A DNA stretch of 64,000 nucleotides, taken from NCBI GenBank assembly GCA_050330635.1, contig JBHJNQ010000005.1:39545-103544 (forward strand). The letters run 5' to 3'. The position numbers and the translations under genes are program-made. How positions within the stretch are numbered: the first letter of the stretch is position 1; the number at the start of each line of letters is the position of its first letter. The stretch comes from CADEDH01 sp050330635. Its GTDB lineage: Bacteria; Actinomycetota; Acidimicrobiia; Acidimicrobiales; SZUA-35. The notes beneath the pieces were generated by a model. The model searched no databases, was not told the DNA's origin, and saw only the letters and a program-made list of their open reading frames with translations. Positions 32,563-41,420 of the stretch are shown here, piece by piece.

Positions 32563-33288
32563 TCAGGCCCCGGCCCCCGGCCCGCCGAGGTGGGTGTAAA
32601 GGAAGGTGACCGTAGCCCGCCACGCCGCGGCGGCGATCTCCGGTTGGGAGAAGTGGGGAGCGAACCGGTTGTCGAAGGCGTGACCTCCCCCGGCGTGAAC
32701 GTGCACGGTGATGTCGTTGCGGTCGGCCGTGGCCGCCCGTATCTGCTCCACATCGCTCATCGGCAGATAGGGGTCGTCGCCGCCGAAATGGAACAACATC
32801 GGGCAGTGGACCCGGTCGAGCTGGTCCATGAGGCCGGCGGTGCCCGAACCGTAGTACGACACGGCACATGCCGGATCGAACTCGGCCGCCACCCGGAACG
32901 TCTGGGTTCCCCCGAAGCAGAAGCCGATGACGCCCGTCGCCCCCACCGTCTCGTCGAGGCCCCGTAGGTGCTCCAACGCCGACCCGAGATCGGCGAGACC
33001 TGCCTCGGGATCGAATCGCCCCGCCACCTCCATGGCCGGGGCGATGGTGGCCTGGTCGGACGAGTCGAACTCGGTATGGGGCTCGATCCGCCAGAAGACG
33101 TCGGGGGCCAGGGACACGTAGCCCAGACCGGCCAGCCGGTCACACACGTCCCGGACGTAGCCGTTGACGCCGAAGATCTCCTGGATGACCAGGATCCCCG
33201 GGCCGTGGCCCGACGCCGGCAGGGCGAGATGGCCGTCGAAGGTCTGGCCGTCGGTCGAGGTGATGGTCTCGGTGCGGTTGGTCGTCAT
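32563..33288 (-). CDS. dienelactone hydrolase family protein
   Basis: The 241-residue product is an alpha/beta-hydrolase with a cysteine nucleophile in GFCFGGTQTF, an acid in FGGDDPYLP, and histidine in GGGHAFDNRFAPHF, the complete dienelactone hydrolase triad. ILVIQEIFGVNGYVRDV carries the conserved glutamate region. Dienelactone hydrolases open lactones from chlorocatechol cleavage, but many relatives act on other esters or thioesters. The ATG at 33288 is preceded by a TACGTT box (33301-33296) seven bases away, suggesting a leaderless mRNA. It has no close partner; divergent from the avidin-family gene. Confidence 0.92.
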   Translation of the reverse strand: MTTNRTETITSTDGQTFDGHLALPASGHGPGILVIQEIFGVNGYVRDVCDRLAGLGYVSLAPDVFWRIEPHTEFDSSDQATIAPAMEVAGRFDPEAGLADLGSALEHLRGLDETVGATGVIGFCFGGTQTFRVAAEFDPACAVSYYGSGTAGLMDQLDRVHCPMLFHFGGDDPYLPMSDVEQIRAATADRNDITVHVHAGGGHAFDNRFAPHFSQPEIAAAAWRATVTFLYTHLGGPGAGA

Positions 33289-33301
33289 GGAGCCAAACGT
33301 A
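33289..33301 (-). promoter_or_regulatory. -10 element for leaderless dienelactone hydrolase transcript
   Basis: On the minus strand TACGTT (33301-33296) is followed by seven bases and the ATG at 33288. Confidence 0.4.
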
Positions 33302-33454
33302 GCTCTACTCGGCGCCCGACGGACAAGGCCCGAAGACCCTGGTCGCCCTCGCGTCGGGGTCGCACGATATCGGCAGGGTGCCGACCATGACGCGTCGTCC
33401 CCAGAACACCGAGGGGGGCGTTCGCCCTCCTCCCCGAACTTGCAGGGAGTGGTG

Positions 33455-33868
33455 ATGTTCCTCGAGACCATCCTGGCCGACGCCGTCCATCTCGAAGGAG
33501 GGCCCCGCCGGCCACCGTCGACCATCGCCGGCCGTTGGCGCAACCGGCTCGGTTCGACGATGGAGCTGGACGTCGGTGAGGATCACCGGCTGCACGGGAC
33601 GTACCACAGCGGCGTCGGTGTCCCCGACACCTCCGCGACGTTCGTCGTCGCCGGGTTCGCCGAGGGCGATGCCGTCGCTTTCACCGTCGATTTCGGCCGC
33701 TGGGGTTCGGTGGCGGCCTGGGCCGGTCACCATGTGGCCGACGACAACGGCGAGCGCCTCGTCACCCTCTGGCACCTGGCCCAGCCGGTGCGGTCGGCCC
33801 ACGGCGAGGCCGACGTGTGGGGGTCGCTGATGGCGGGGAGCGACGAGTTCACCAGGGTCGACGGCTGA
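33455..33868 (+). CDS. avidin/streptavidin-family protein, no signal peptide
   Basis: The 137-residue product aligns with streptavidin along its length. RWRNRLGSTMEL matches the NxxGS biotin loop (streptavidin Asn23 and Ser27), HGTYHSGVG matches Tyr43/Ser45, WAGHH, LVTLWHLAQP and ADVWGSLMAGSDEFTRV match the last tryptophans and the Asp128 region. Trp79 seems replaced by Phe and Thr90 by Ala, so biotin binding may be weaker. The N-terminus MFLETILADAVHLEGG is not a signal peptide, so the protein stays in the cytoplasm, unlike classical avidins. GGGAG lies upstream of the ATG. The GTPase gene starts eight bases after its stop. Confidence 0.85.
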   Translation: MFLETILADAVHLEGGPRRPPSTIAGRWRNRLGSTMELDVGEDHRLHGTYHSGVGVPDTSATFVVAGFAEGDAVAFTVDFGRWGSVAAWAGHHVADDNGERLVTLWHLAQPVRSAHGEADVWGSLMAGSDEFTRVDG

Positions 33869-33876
33869 CCACGGCG

Positions 33877-35211
33877 GTGCGACGCCGCGTCGTCATCGCC
33901 GGCGCCGGGGGCCGTGACTTCCACGACTTCAACGTCGTGTTCCGCCACGACCCGGCGGTCGAGGTCGTGGCCTTCACCGCTACCCAGATCCCCGGTATCG
34001 ACGACCGGCGCTATCCGCCGGAGCTGGCCGGCGCCTCCTACCCCGACGGCATACCGATCCGTCCCCAACGGGACCTGGCCGAACTGATCCGGGCCGAGGG
34101 GATCGACGAGGTGGTCTTCTCCTACTCGGATGTGGCCCACGTCGAGGTCATGCACCTGGCCTCGTTGGTTCTCGCCGCCGGCGCCGGGTTCCGCCTGCTC
34201 CCCCCGCGGCGCACGATGCTGCCCAGCCCCCGCCCGGTGGTGGCGGTGGTCGCCACCCGTACCGGGGCCGGGAAGTCGCCGACCAGTCGACGGATCGTCG
34301 GACTCCTGACCGCTTCCGGACTGCGCGTGGCGCTGATCCGCCACCCCATGCCCTACGGCGACCTCGCCGCCATGGCGGTCCAGCGCTTCGCTTCCCTGGC
34401 CGACATCGATGCCGCCGATCCCTCGATCGAGGAACGGGAGGAGTACGAGGAACCGGTCCGCAACGGCATCGTCGTGTACGCCGGGGTCGACTACGCCGAC
34501 ATCCTCGAGCGCGCTGCGGCCGAGGCCGACGTGCTGGTGTGGGACGGGGGCAACAACGACACGTCGTTCCTGGAGCCGACGGTGACGATCTGCGTCGTCG
34601 ACCCGCTCCGCGCCGGCGACGGGCTCACCCACCACCCGGGCGAGCTGAACCTCCGGATGGCCGACGTCGTGCTCGTCAACAAGATCGACGCCGCCACCGA
34701 CGAGCAGGTGGGCCGGGCCCTGATCGGCGCGGCCGAGGTGAACCCGGCGGCGACGGTCATCCGGGCCGCCTCGCCGGTGACCCTCGGCCCCGGACCGCCG
34801 GTGGTGGGGCGGCGGGTGGTGGTCATCGAGGACGGGCCGACCGTCACCCATGGCGGCATGGCCCACGGTGCCGGTCTCGTGGCCGCCCGCCAGGCCGGTG
34901 CGGTCGTCGTCGATCCCCGCCCCTGGGCCACCGGCGCCATCGCCGACGCCTACGCCGACCACCCCCACCTCGGCCCCGTCGTGCCGGCCCTGGGCTACGG
35001 CCGCCACCAGGTCGACGACCTCGTGGCCACCCTGCGGGCCGTGGCGTGCGACGTCGTCGTGACCGGCACGCCGGTCGACCTCGGTCGACTGGTCGATCTG
35101 GGGCGGCCGACCCGCCACGCCCGCTACGCCGTCCAGGAGCTCGGACACCCCGATCTGGCCGACGTTCTCGCCCCGTGGATCGAGCGGTGGCGGGGGAGCG
35201 GGCGGTCGTGA
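33877..35211 (+). CDS. cyclic 2,3-diphosphoglycerate synthetase-like P-loop GTPase
   Basis: The 444-residue product begins RRRVVIAGAGGRDFHDFNVV, and has a P-loop ATRTGAGKSPTSRR near residue 125, then DVLVWDGGNNDTSF and VLVNKIDAA (NKxD-type base recognition). This order matches the cPGS/COG2403 family, whose founder makes cyclic 2,3-diphosphoglycerate in methanogens; bacterial members are uncharacterised. I would not assign that reaction here. The GTG at 33877 is eight bases after the avidin-family stop and its own stop overlaps the carbamate kinase start (GTGA). So three genes are tightly coupled, which ties the GTPase to carbamate or a carbamoylated compound. Confidence 0.82.
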   Translation: MRRRVVIAGAGGRDFHDFNVVFRHDPAVEVVAFTATQIPGIDDRRYPPELAGASYPDGIPIRPQRDLAELIRAEGIDEVVFSYSDVAHVEVMHLASLVLAAGAGFRLLPPRRTMLPSPRPVVAVVATRTGAGKSPTSRRIVGLLTASGLRVALIRHPMPYGDLAAMAVQRFASLADIDAADPSIEEREEYEEPVRNGIVVYAGVDYADILERAAAEADVLVWDGGNNDTSFLEPTVTICVVDPLRAGDGLTHHPGELNLRMADVVLVNKIDAATDEQVGRALIGAAEVNPAATVIRAASPVTLGPGPPVVGRRVVVIEDGPTVTHGGMAHGAGLVAARQAGAVVVDPRPWATGAIADAYADHPHLGPVVPALGYGRHQVDDLVATLRAVACDVVVTGTPVDLGRLVDLGRPTRHARYAVQELGHPDLADVLAPWIERWRGSGRS

Positions 35212-36110
35212 CGGCACCGCTGGCGGTGGTGGCGGTGGGGGGCAACGCTCTGGTGCGGGCCGACCAGGGGCCCGACGTGGCGACCCAGCGGGCCAATGCC
35301 GCCGACGCCGCCGCTCACCTGGCCCGCCTGGCCCATGACCACCGTCTGGTGGTGACCCACGGCAACGGACCCCAGGTCGGCCTGCTGGCCCTGCAGGCGG
35401 CGGGCCATCCCGAGCTCCCGCCCCACCCCCTCGACGTGCTCGATGCCGAGAGCGTCGGCCTGATCGGCTACCTGCTGGTCGAGGCCCTGTCGCGCCACCT
35501 CGACCCGGAACGGGTGGCGGCGCTGCTGACCAGGGTCGAGGTCGACCCCCAGGATCCCGCCTTCACCGCCCCGACCAAGCCCGTCGGGCCCTGGTACGCC
35601 GAGGACGAGGGTCGGTCCCTGGCCCGGGCCAACGGCTGGTACCTGACCGCCGGCGACCGCGGGGTGCGCCGGATCGTGGCGTCGCCGCCGCCCCTGCGGG
35701 TGGTCGAGCTCGACGCCATCCGGGCGCTGCTGCTCGCCGGTCTGGTCGTCGTGGCCGGTGGCGGCGGTGGGATACCGGTGGCGACGGGCGACCACCGGGG
35801 GGTGGAGGCGGTGGTCGACAAGGACCTTACGTCGGCTCTGATCGCCGAGCGGCTCGACGCCGACCGCCTGGTCATCCTGACCGACGTCGACGCCGTCCAC
35901 CTCGATCACGGTCGCCCGGAGTGTCGCCCGCTGACCCGGACGACACCGGCCGAGCTGCGGGCCCACCACTTCGCTCCGGGAACGATGGGCCCCAAGGTGG
36001 CGGCGGTGTGCCGGTTCGTCGAGGCGACGGGCAACCCGGCCGCCATCGGGGCCCTCGATTCCGCCGCCGAGGTGCTGGCCGGTACCGCCGGAACGACGAT
36101 CACCCTCTGA
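35208..36110 (+). CDS. arcC: carbamate kinase
   Basis: The 300-residue product is of the amino-acid-kinase fold: LAVVAVGGNALVRADQ at the start, VVTHGNGPQVGLLALQ, and VVAGGGGGIPVATGDHRGV, VVDKDLTSALIAERL, all standard for carbamate kinase, which makes ATP from carbamoyl phosphate or the reverse. The GTG start overlaps the GTPase stop by GTGA and a GGGGGAGCGGG site lies upstream. No arginine deiminase or ornithine carbamoyltransferase gene is adjacent, so the source of carbamoyl phosphate is different, perhaps purine or allantoin breakdown. The 3' end overlaps the convergent PhoD gene by 11 bases. Confidence 0.93.
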   Translation: MTAPLAVVAVGGNALVRADQGPDVATQRANAADAAAHLARLAHDHRLVVTHGNGPQVGLLALQAAGHPELPPHPLDVLDAESVGLIGYLLVEALSRHLDPERVAALLTRVEVDPQDPAFTAPTKPVGPWYAEDEGRSLARANGWYLTAGDRGVRRIVASPPPLRVVELDAIRALLLAGLVVVAGGGGGIPVATGDHRGVEAVVDKDLTSALIAERLDADRLVILTDVDAVHLDHGRPECRPLTRTTPAELRAHHFAPGTMGPKVAAVCRFVEATGNPAAIGALDSAAEVLAGTAGTTITL

Positions 36111-39027
36111 CGAGGGGAGCGTCGGCGCCGGCCTGGAGCTCGAAGCTGTGGGCGACCAGTTCCTCGCCGTCCCACGTCCGCCCGGCGAGGCGGACCGTCA
36201 CGGTCGGCCCGCCGTCGTCACCGATCTCGATCACACCGTAGCGGCCGGGTCCCGGGAAGGTGCCGTGGGAGTAGGGGCCGCCCTTGACCGAACCGGGGCG
36301 GTCGAGGGCTGCGGCGTGCAGGAGCGGGAAGCCACCGCCCCCGTCGGTGGCGTAGTCGGTGTTCGTACCATCGTCGATGGCCACCATGTGGGCGTCGCCG
36401 CTGACCATGACCAGGTTCCGCACCCCGGCCCCGGCCAGGGCGTCGGCGATCTGGCGTCGTTCGTCGGGGTGGGCACCCCAGTCGTCGATACCGGTGGCCG
36501 ACACCCACGGGGTCGGGTTGGCCCACACCACGACGGCGTGGGTCTGCGATGACGTGACCAGCTCGTCGATCAGCCACCCGAGCTGGTCGGGACCCAGCAT
36601 CGTCGCCTCCGTCCGCTGAGATCGGGTGTCGGTCATCACCACCCGGACCCGGCCGACGGTGAACGCCTGGCCGATGGAGGCGTCGGGATCGGGATCGACA
36701 CCATGGTGAGGGACGGCCCGACGGTAGGCCCTCAAGGCCGCCTCCCTGCTCGGTGAGCTGGCGTCGGCATCGTTGGGGCCGTAGTCGTGGTCGTCCCACA
36801 CGTAGGCCGTGGGCACCGACGAGAACAGGGCGGCCTGGCCCGGCTGGCGGAGGGATCGGCCCCATTGGTCGATGTGATCCTGGGGATCGGTGGACTCGAG
36901 GTTGGCGTAGTGGAGGTCGCCGAGGGCGAGGAACAGGTCGGGGTCCTCGGCGACGATGGCGTCGAACACCGCACCGTTCGAGCCCGACCGGGAACACGAA
37001 GCCGCCGCGATCACGAGGTCGTGAGGGCCCGCGGTCGGGGCCCGGAACCGTCCGTCGACCCGACCGGTGGGTTCGTCACCGGCCATCTCGACGGCGTAGA
37101 CGACCGTCGACGACGGCGCCAGCCCGGTGAGCTCGAAGCGGGCGACGCCATCGTCGCCGGCGGTGGCCCGGACCCGGGCGTCGGTGGCCCGAACCCGGGC
37201 GTCGGTCGGCGCTGGGTCGTCCCCCGATCGGTACCAGAGGTCGAGGGCGGCCCCGGGGGCGAGCCCCCCCGCCACCACGGTGGCCGACGTGGGGTCGACA
37301 TCCCCGAGCCACAGCCAGTCGGCCACCCCGCCCTCCACCGGCGCCGCCACCGACTCCGGATGGGTCGGCCCGAAGTAGTGGTCGTAGACCGTGGTCGAGC
37401 CGATGGCGGTGGCGCTCATGGCCGAAGCGGTGACGATGGCGAGCACCGCGAGGCTGGCGACGGTCTCGGTTGGCTGCCACGCCACCCACGTGACGACGGC
37501 CGGGACGAGCAGGGCGGCGGTCAGGGCTACGGCGAGGGCGGGCCGGTACTCGACGGCGGCGAAGATGCCGAGTCCGGTCGCCGCCACCGCCATCAGGGCC
37601 ATCGCTGTCGGCCGCCACCGAAGGAGGGCCAGCAGGCCGGCACTGCCCATCAGGACGGCCAGCCCGACCTGGACCGGACCGCTGATCTGTGAGCCGAAGC
37701 CGTAGCCCTCGGGGTCGGCGGGCAGGCCGATCCACAGCGTCAGGAGGGCCAGCACGATCGCCGCCACGATCGCCCCGACGGCGCCGGCGATCCCGAGGCG
37801 GCGGGCGAGCTCCGGGGGGACGGCGAACAGGCCCTGACGCCAGGGGATGGGGTGCACGCGGCCCGACCATGGGCACGACCCGCACGACCGGTGCCAGGCG
37901 TGGTGCTCCAGCACCCAGCGAGCCATCAGCGCCGCGGTGAGCCCCAGCGCGGTGCCGGCGATGACGTCGAGCGGCCAGTGGTGTTGTTGGTGGATCCGAT
38001 GGAGGCCGGTGGCCGCCACGCCGGCCACCAGCACCGCCCGGCTGAGCACCACGAGACGGTGGTCGCCGCTCAGCACGCCGAGGGCGAGGGGCACGAGTCC
38101 GGCGAGCAGGGTGGCCTGGACCAGGTGCCCGCTGGGGAACGACGCCAGATCCCCGCCGGCCAGCGGCCGGGGCCGGGCGATGACGAGGCGGAGGGCGGCG
38201 GTGGCGGCCCAGCTCGAGACGAAGGCGGCGGGGAAGACGAGCGCCATCACCCGGCACCGCAGGGCCGACAACCCGACCACCACGACGAACACGATCGACA
38301 GGACGGTGCGGCCGAACGGGTCGATGGGGGCCAGCCGCCCCACCCACGCCAGCTCGCCGACCCAGCGGGCCACCGGTTCGTCGATCTGGGCCACGATGCT
38401 CCGTCCCGAGCCGACCATGAGGCTCGTGATGGCGGTGGCCAGACCGGCGAGGAGGGCGGCGGCGCCGAAGCCCCAGCGCCGCTCCTCGTCGGGTTGGTCG
38501 GGCGTCACCGTCAGCGGGACCAGGCGCAGGGACCCGAGCGTCCACGGGGGCGGCTCGGGCCACGACCAGAACACGGCCAGGGCCACCCCGGCGAGGAAGC
38601 CGAGGGCGACGGCGAGGGCGAGGGACAGAGCGAGGAGCCAGCCGATGTCGCGCACATAGCCGCCGTCGCGCAGGAAGTTGGCGGTGGAGCCGATGGCGAT
38701 GTAGGCGGCCCCGCCGGCCAGCACGAGGGCGGCGATCAGGTACGACGGGCGTGACAGTACGCCGAGCGAGCGGGGTCGCCGGGGCTGGTCGGCCAGGAGC
38801 CGGTCGAGCACGGCGGCGGCCTCGATGGCGGTCCGTCGCCGGCGGGCCTTCGACCGGGTCCAGACCATGGCGTCGCGGGCCAGCGTGACGAGCGAGAACA
38901 GGAGGCCGACGCTCATGATGGCGGGGACGAACACGCCCATCCGGTCGTCGGCGACGTCGGCGAACGGATCCTCGGCCACCGGTCGGCTGGGCCAGGGCAG
39001 CGGTGTGGGGGGGCCCGTCCCGGTCAC
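36100..39027 (-). CDS. PAP2 membrane phosphatase fused to PhoD-like metallophosphoesterase
   Basis: The 975-residue product is unusual. After a few membrane helices (from MSVGLLFSLVTLARDAMVW on) a PAP2 lipid-phosphatase domain has its motifs RLVIARPRP, FPSGHLVQATL and HRIHQQHHWPLDVIAG. More helices follow, then from about residue 560 a PhoD/alkaline-phosphatase-D type domain: DLVIAAASCSRSGSNGAVFD, LALGDLHYANLES, YVWDDHDYGPNDAD, and VMVSGDAHMVAIDD, with the calcium/iron ligands visible. The C-terminal domain should be outside the membrane. A 21-bp direct repeat (ATDARVR twice) lies before it. The GTG at 39027 overlaps the upstream stop by GTGA, so it is coupled to the phosphotransferase-like gene. 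Confidence 0.88.
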   Translation of the reverse strand: MTGTGPPTPLPWPSRPVAEDPFADVADDRMGVFVPAIMSVGLLFSLVTLARDAMVWTRSKARRRRTAIEAAAVLDRLLADQPRRPRSLGVLSRPSYLIAALVLAGGAAYIAIGSTANFLRDGGYVRDIGWLLALSLALAVALGFLAGVALAVFWSWPEPPPWTLGSLRLVPLTVTPDQPDEERRWGFGAAALLAGLATAITSLMVGSGRSIVAQIDEPVARWVGELAWVGRLAPIDPFGRTVLSIVFVVVVGLSALRCRVMALVFPAAFVSSWAATAALRLVIARPRPLAGGDLASFPSGHLVQATLLAGLVPLALGVLSGDHRLVVLSRAVLVAGVAATGLHRIHQQHHWPLDVIAGTALGLTAALMARWVLEHHAWHRSCGSCPWSGRVHPIPWRQGLFAVPPELARRLGIAGAVGAIVAAIVLALLTLWIGLPADPEGYGFGSQISGPVQVGLAVLMGSAGLLALLRWRPTAMALMAVAATGLGIFAAVEYRPALAVALTAALLVPAVVTWVAWQPTETVASLAVLAIVTASAMSATAIGSTTVYDHYFGPTHPESVAAPVEGGVADWLWLGDVDPTSATVVAGGLAPGAALDLWYRSGDDPAPTDARVRATDARVRATAGDDGVARFELTGLAPSSTVVYAVEMAGDEPTGRVDGRFRAPTAGPHDLVIAAASCSRSGSNGAVFDAIVAEDPDLFLALGDLHYANLESTDPQDHIDQWGRSLRQPGQAALFSSVPTAYVWDDHDYGPNDADASSPSREAALRAYRRAVPHHGVDPDPDASIGQAFTVGRVRVVMTDTRSQRTEATMLGPDQLGWLIDELVTSSQTHAVVVWANPTPWVSATGIDDWGAHPDERRQIADALAGAGVRNLVMVSGDAHMVAIDDGTNTDYATDGGGGFPLLHAAALDRPGSVKGGPYSHGTFPGPGRYGVIEIGDDGGPTVTVRLAGRTWDGEELVAHSFELQAGADAPLVRG

Positions 39028-41420
39028 GGCCCCTGCTCCTCGTCGACGATGACGACCACGCCGCGGTCGCCGTCGACCGACACGAGCCGACCGTCGAGCC
39101 GGCCCGTCGCCCCCCGCACGTTCATGACGCAGGGCAGGCCCAGCTCCCGGGCCAGGATGGCGGCGTGGGACAGGGGTCCTCCCCGTTCGACGACGACGCC
39201 GCCGGCCCGGACGAACAGCGGCGACCATGAGGCGTCGGTGGCCTCGGCCACCACCACCTCACCCCGGGCCACCTCCCCGTCGGGCGAACGTATCACCCGG
39301 GCCCGGGCCGTGACGCGGCCCCGGCTCGCCCCCCATCCTTCGAGCAGGTCGCCTTCGGGAAGTGGCTCGGGTTCGCGGTCGGGCACGCCGACGAAGCGCA
39401 CCGGGAGCGAACCCTCGGCCTCGTAGCGGCCGATCCAGCTGCGCCGACGGCGGAGCGCGTCGGGCCCGACGGGACGCTCGCCACCGACCGCCGCCACCAG
39501 CTCGGCCGAAGACAGGAGCTCGACGTCGGAGGGCTCGTCGAGGACGCCGCGGCTGACGAGACGCCGGCCGAGCTCGCCGTGGACCCGCCGGACCTCGCCC
39601 CCGAGCTCGAGCACGGCCGCCTTGGTCGCTTCCCGTCGGCCGAGCTGCTCGACGGTGTCGGCAATGCTGCGACGGATCAGGTGGAACCGAACGTCGACGA
39701 CCTGGCCGGTGAGGATTCGGCGACGGGTCCAGCCGGGCAGCGCCCGCAGCCGCCGTCCCAGGCCGGCCACCCGTTCGGCGGGGTCGTCGACGGTCGCCGG
39801 TGGGTCCGGCGGTCGGACGCCACGCTCGTCCCATGTCGGGCCGGCGAACACGGCGGCCGACGCCGACGGATCCCGGGAGACGGCGATCCGGCCACTTCCC
39901 GAGGTGACGTCCTGGGCCCACCGGGCGGCCTCGTCGGTCCCCAGGTGGGAGGTCAGCATCACCTCCAACCGGTGGTACGAGGCGGCGGCGGCAGCCGCCA
40001 CCCCGAGCTCGGCGGCCAGTCCCCGGCCGGCGAGGTCGACCAGCCGCCGGGCGTAGGTCAACAGCTCGGTGTCGGACCGTGTGTCGAGGACGGGTCGGCG
40101 GCGGCGGAGTGCCGCCGTGACGAGGACGGTGACCTCGGCCTGGTCGATCACGTGGTGCCGGGTCCGCAGGGTGCGCAGGTCGCGCCCGATGGCAGCCAAC
40201 CGACCTCGCCGTACGGGCCGGGGGCTGGACGTGGACCCGGTGGTCGAGTCGGTCCCGAAGTACTGGTGCTCGAGCTCCTCCACGGCCCCCGGCACATCCC
40301 TGGCCGCCAGTCGGAGCTGGTCGAAGTCGATGGCCGCCCGCCCCCTGACCCGGCGGACGAAGGGGCGGTCCTCGGCGGCCAGGCCCCGGATGATGCCGAG
40401 AGAGTCGAGCACCGACCGGAACGCCTCCTCGAGGAGGAAGCGGTTGAGCTCCCACCGCAGCGGCGGGAGGACCCCCGGCACCATCTCAACGATCCCACCC
40501 GTCGTCAGTTCGTGGTCGTCGAGGGGGGTGTCGAACCCGTCGTCGTCGTCGAGCACGGTGATGGGGCGGGCCTGGACGACGTGGACGTCGTCGTCGACGG
40601 CGGCCCACTCGACGTCCTGGGGGGTGCCGAACGAGGTGGCGACCCGGCGGGCGAGTCGGAGCGCTCCCGCCGCCGCCGGTGGGAGGACCCGGCCGTCGTC
40701 GTCGTTGGGTACGACCCACGCCGCTGGTGTCCGCTGGCCCGATACCAGTGACTCACCCAGTCCCTCGACCGCCTCGACCCGGGCCCCGGCCGAGCCCGCG
40801 GGGTCGACGGTGAACACCACACCGGCCGAGGTGGCGGGCACCATCGCCATGATGACGACCGCCATTGCCACGTCGGACTCGTCGATGGCGAAGGCACGAC
40901 GGTAGGCGGCGGGCGCCGGGTGCCACAGGGAGGCCCAGACCAGGCGGACGGCCCGCATGACGGCCACCGGATCGTCGCTGTCCACGTCGAGCAGCGACCG
41001 GTACTGGCCGGCGAACGACGAGCCGTGGAGGTCCTCGACCGTGGCCGACGAGCGGACGGCGACCGGGCCACTCCCTCCCACCGTGGCGGCCAGCTCGACG
41101 ATCTCCGCCTCGAGCCCGGGAGGGAGGGGGGCGGCGGCGAAGGCGTCGTCGACCCGCCCCGCCGGTACCTCGTCGCCGGTGATGATGCGGGCCACGAGCC
41201 GGCGCAAGTCGGCGTCGTCGGCCACCCGTCGGTAGGCGGCGGTGGTGACGACCCCGGTGGTCGGGACCGGGAAACCGGCGGCGACCAGCTGGGCCAGCGA
41301 GTGTCCCTTGCCGCCGAGCCCGTCGGGGATCGGCTCGTCCGGTCGCACCACGACGACCGTCGGTGCGGCGAAGGAGGTACCGGCCGGGAACCGGTCAGGA
41401 GTGGTTGGCGTAGAGACCAT
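39024..41420 (-). CDS. PEP synthase/rifampicin phosphotransferase-like protein
   Basis: The 798-residue product has an ATP-grasp pyruvate/PEP-binding domain (GGKGHSLAQLVAAGFPVP, VAVRSSATVEDLHGSSFAGQ, VVFTVDPAG and VVQARPIT, to about residue 305), a central all-helical part of 370 residues, and a phosphohistidine domain with ERGGPLSHAAILARELGLPC at the C-terminus. The PEP-binding TIM barrel of PEP synthase is absent. This three-part layout is that of rifampicin phosphotransferase and relatives, which phosphorylate a small molecule through the swivelling histidine. The central part differs, so the acceptor need not be rifampicin. The start overlaps the end of the small membrane protein gene. 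Confidence 0.87.
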   Translation of the reverse strand: MVSTPTTPDRFPAGTSFAAPTVVVVRPDEPIPDGLGGKGHSLAQLVAAGFPVPTTGVVTTAAYRRVADDADLRRLVARIITGDEVPAGRVDDAFAAAPLPPGLEAEIVELAATVGGSGPVAVRSSATVEDLHGSSFAGQYRSLLDVDSDDPVAVMRAVRLVWASLWHPAPAAYRRAFAIDESDVAMAVVIMAMVPATSAGVVFTVDPAGSAGARVEAVEGLGESLVSGQRTPAAWVVPNDDDGRVLPPAAAGALRLARRVATSFGTPQDVEWAAVDDDVHVVQARPITVLDDDDGFDTPLDDHELTTGGIVEMVPGVLPPLRWELNRFLLEEAFRSVLDSLGIIRGLAAEDRPFVRRVRGRAAIDFDQLRLAARDVPGAVEELEHQYFGTDSTTGSTSSPRPVRRGRLAAIGRDLRTLRTRHHVIDQAEVTVLVTAALRRRRPVLDTRSDTELLTYARRLVDLAGRGLAAELGVAAAAAASYHRLEVMLTSHLGTDEAARWAQDVTSGSGRIAVSRDPSASAAVFAGPTWDERGVRPPDPPATVDDPAERVAGLGRRLRALPGWTRRRILTGQVVDVRFHLIRRSIADTVEQLGRREATKAAVLELGGEVRRVHGELGRRLVSRGVLDEPSDVELLSSAELVAAVGGERPVGPDALRRRRSWIGRYEAEGSLPVRFVGVPDREPEPLPEGDLLEGWGASRGRVTARARVIRSPDGEVARGEVVVAEATDASWSPLFVRAGGVVVERGGPLSHAAILARELGLPCVMNVRGATGRLDGRLVSVDGDRGVVVIVDEEQGP

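Noticed and set aside
33877..35211. Assigning cyclic 2,3-diphosphoglycerate synthesis to the GTPase
   Set aside because: Only family resemblance supports it; that metabolite is known from methanogens and the context here is carbamate kinase.
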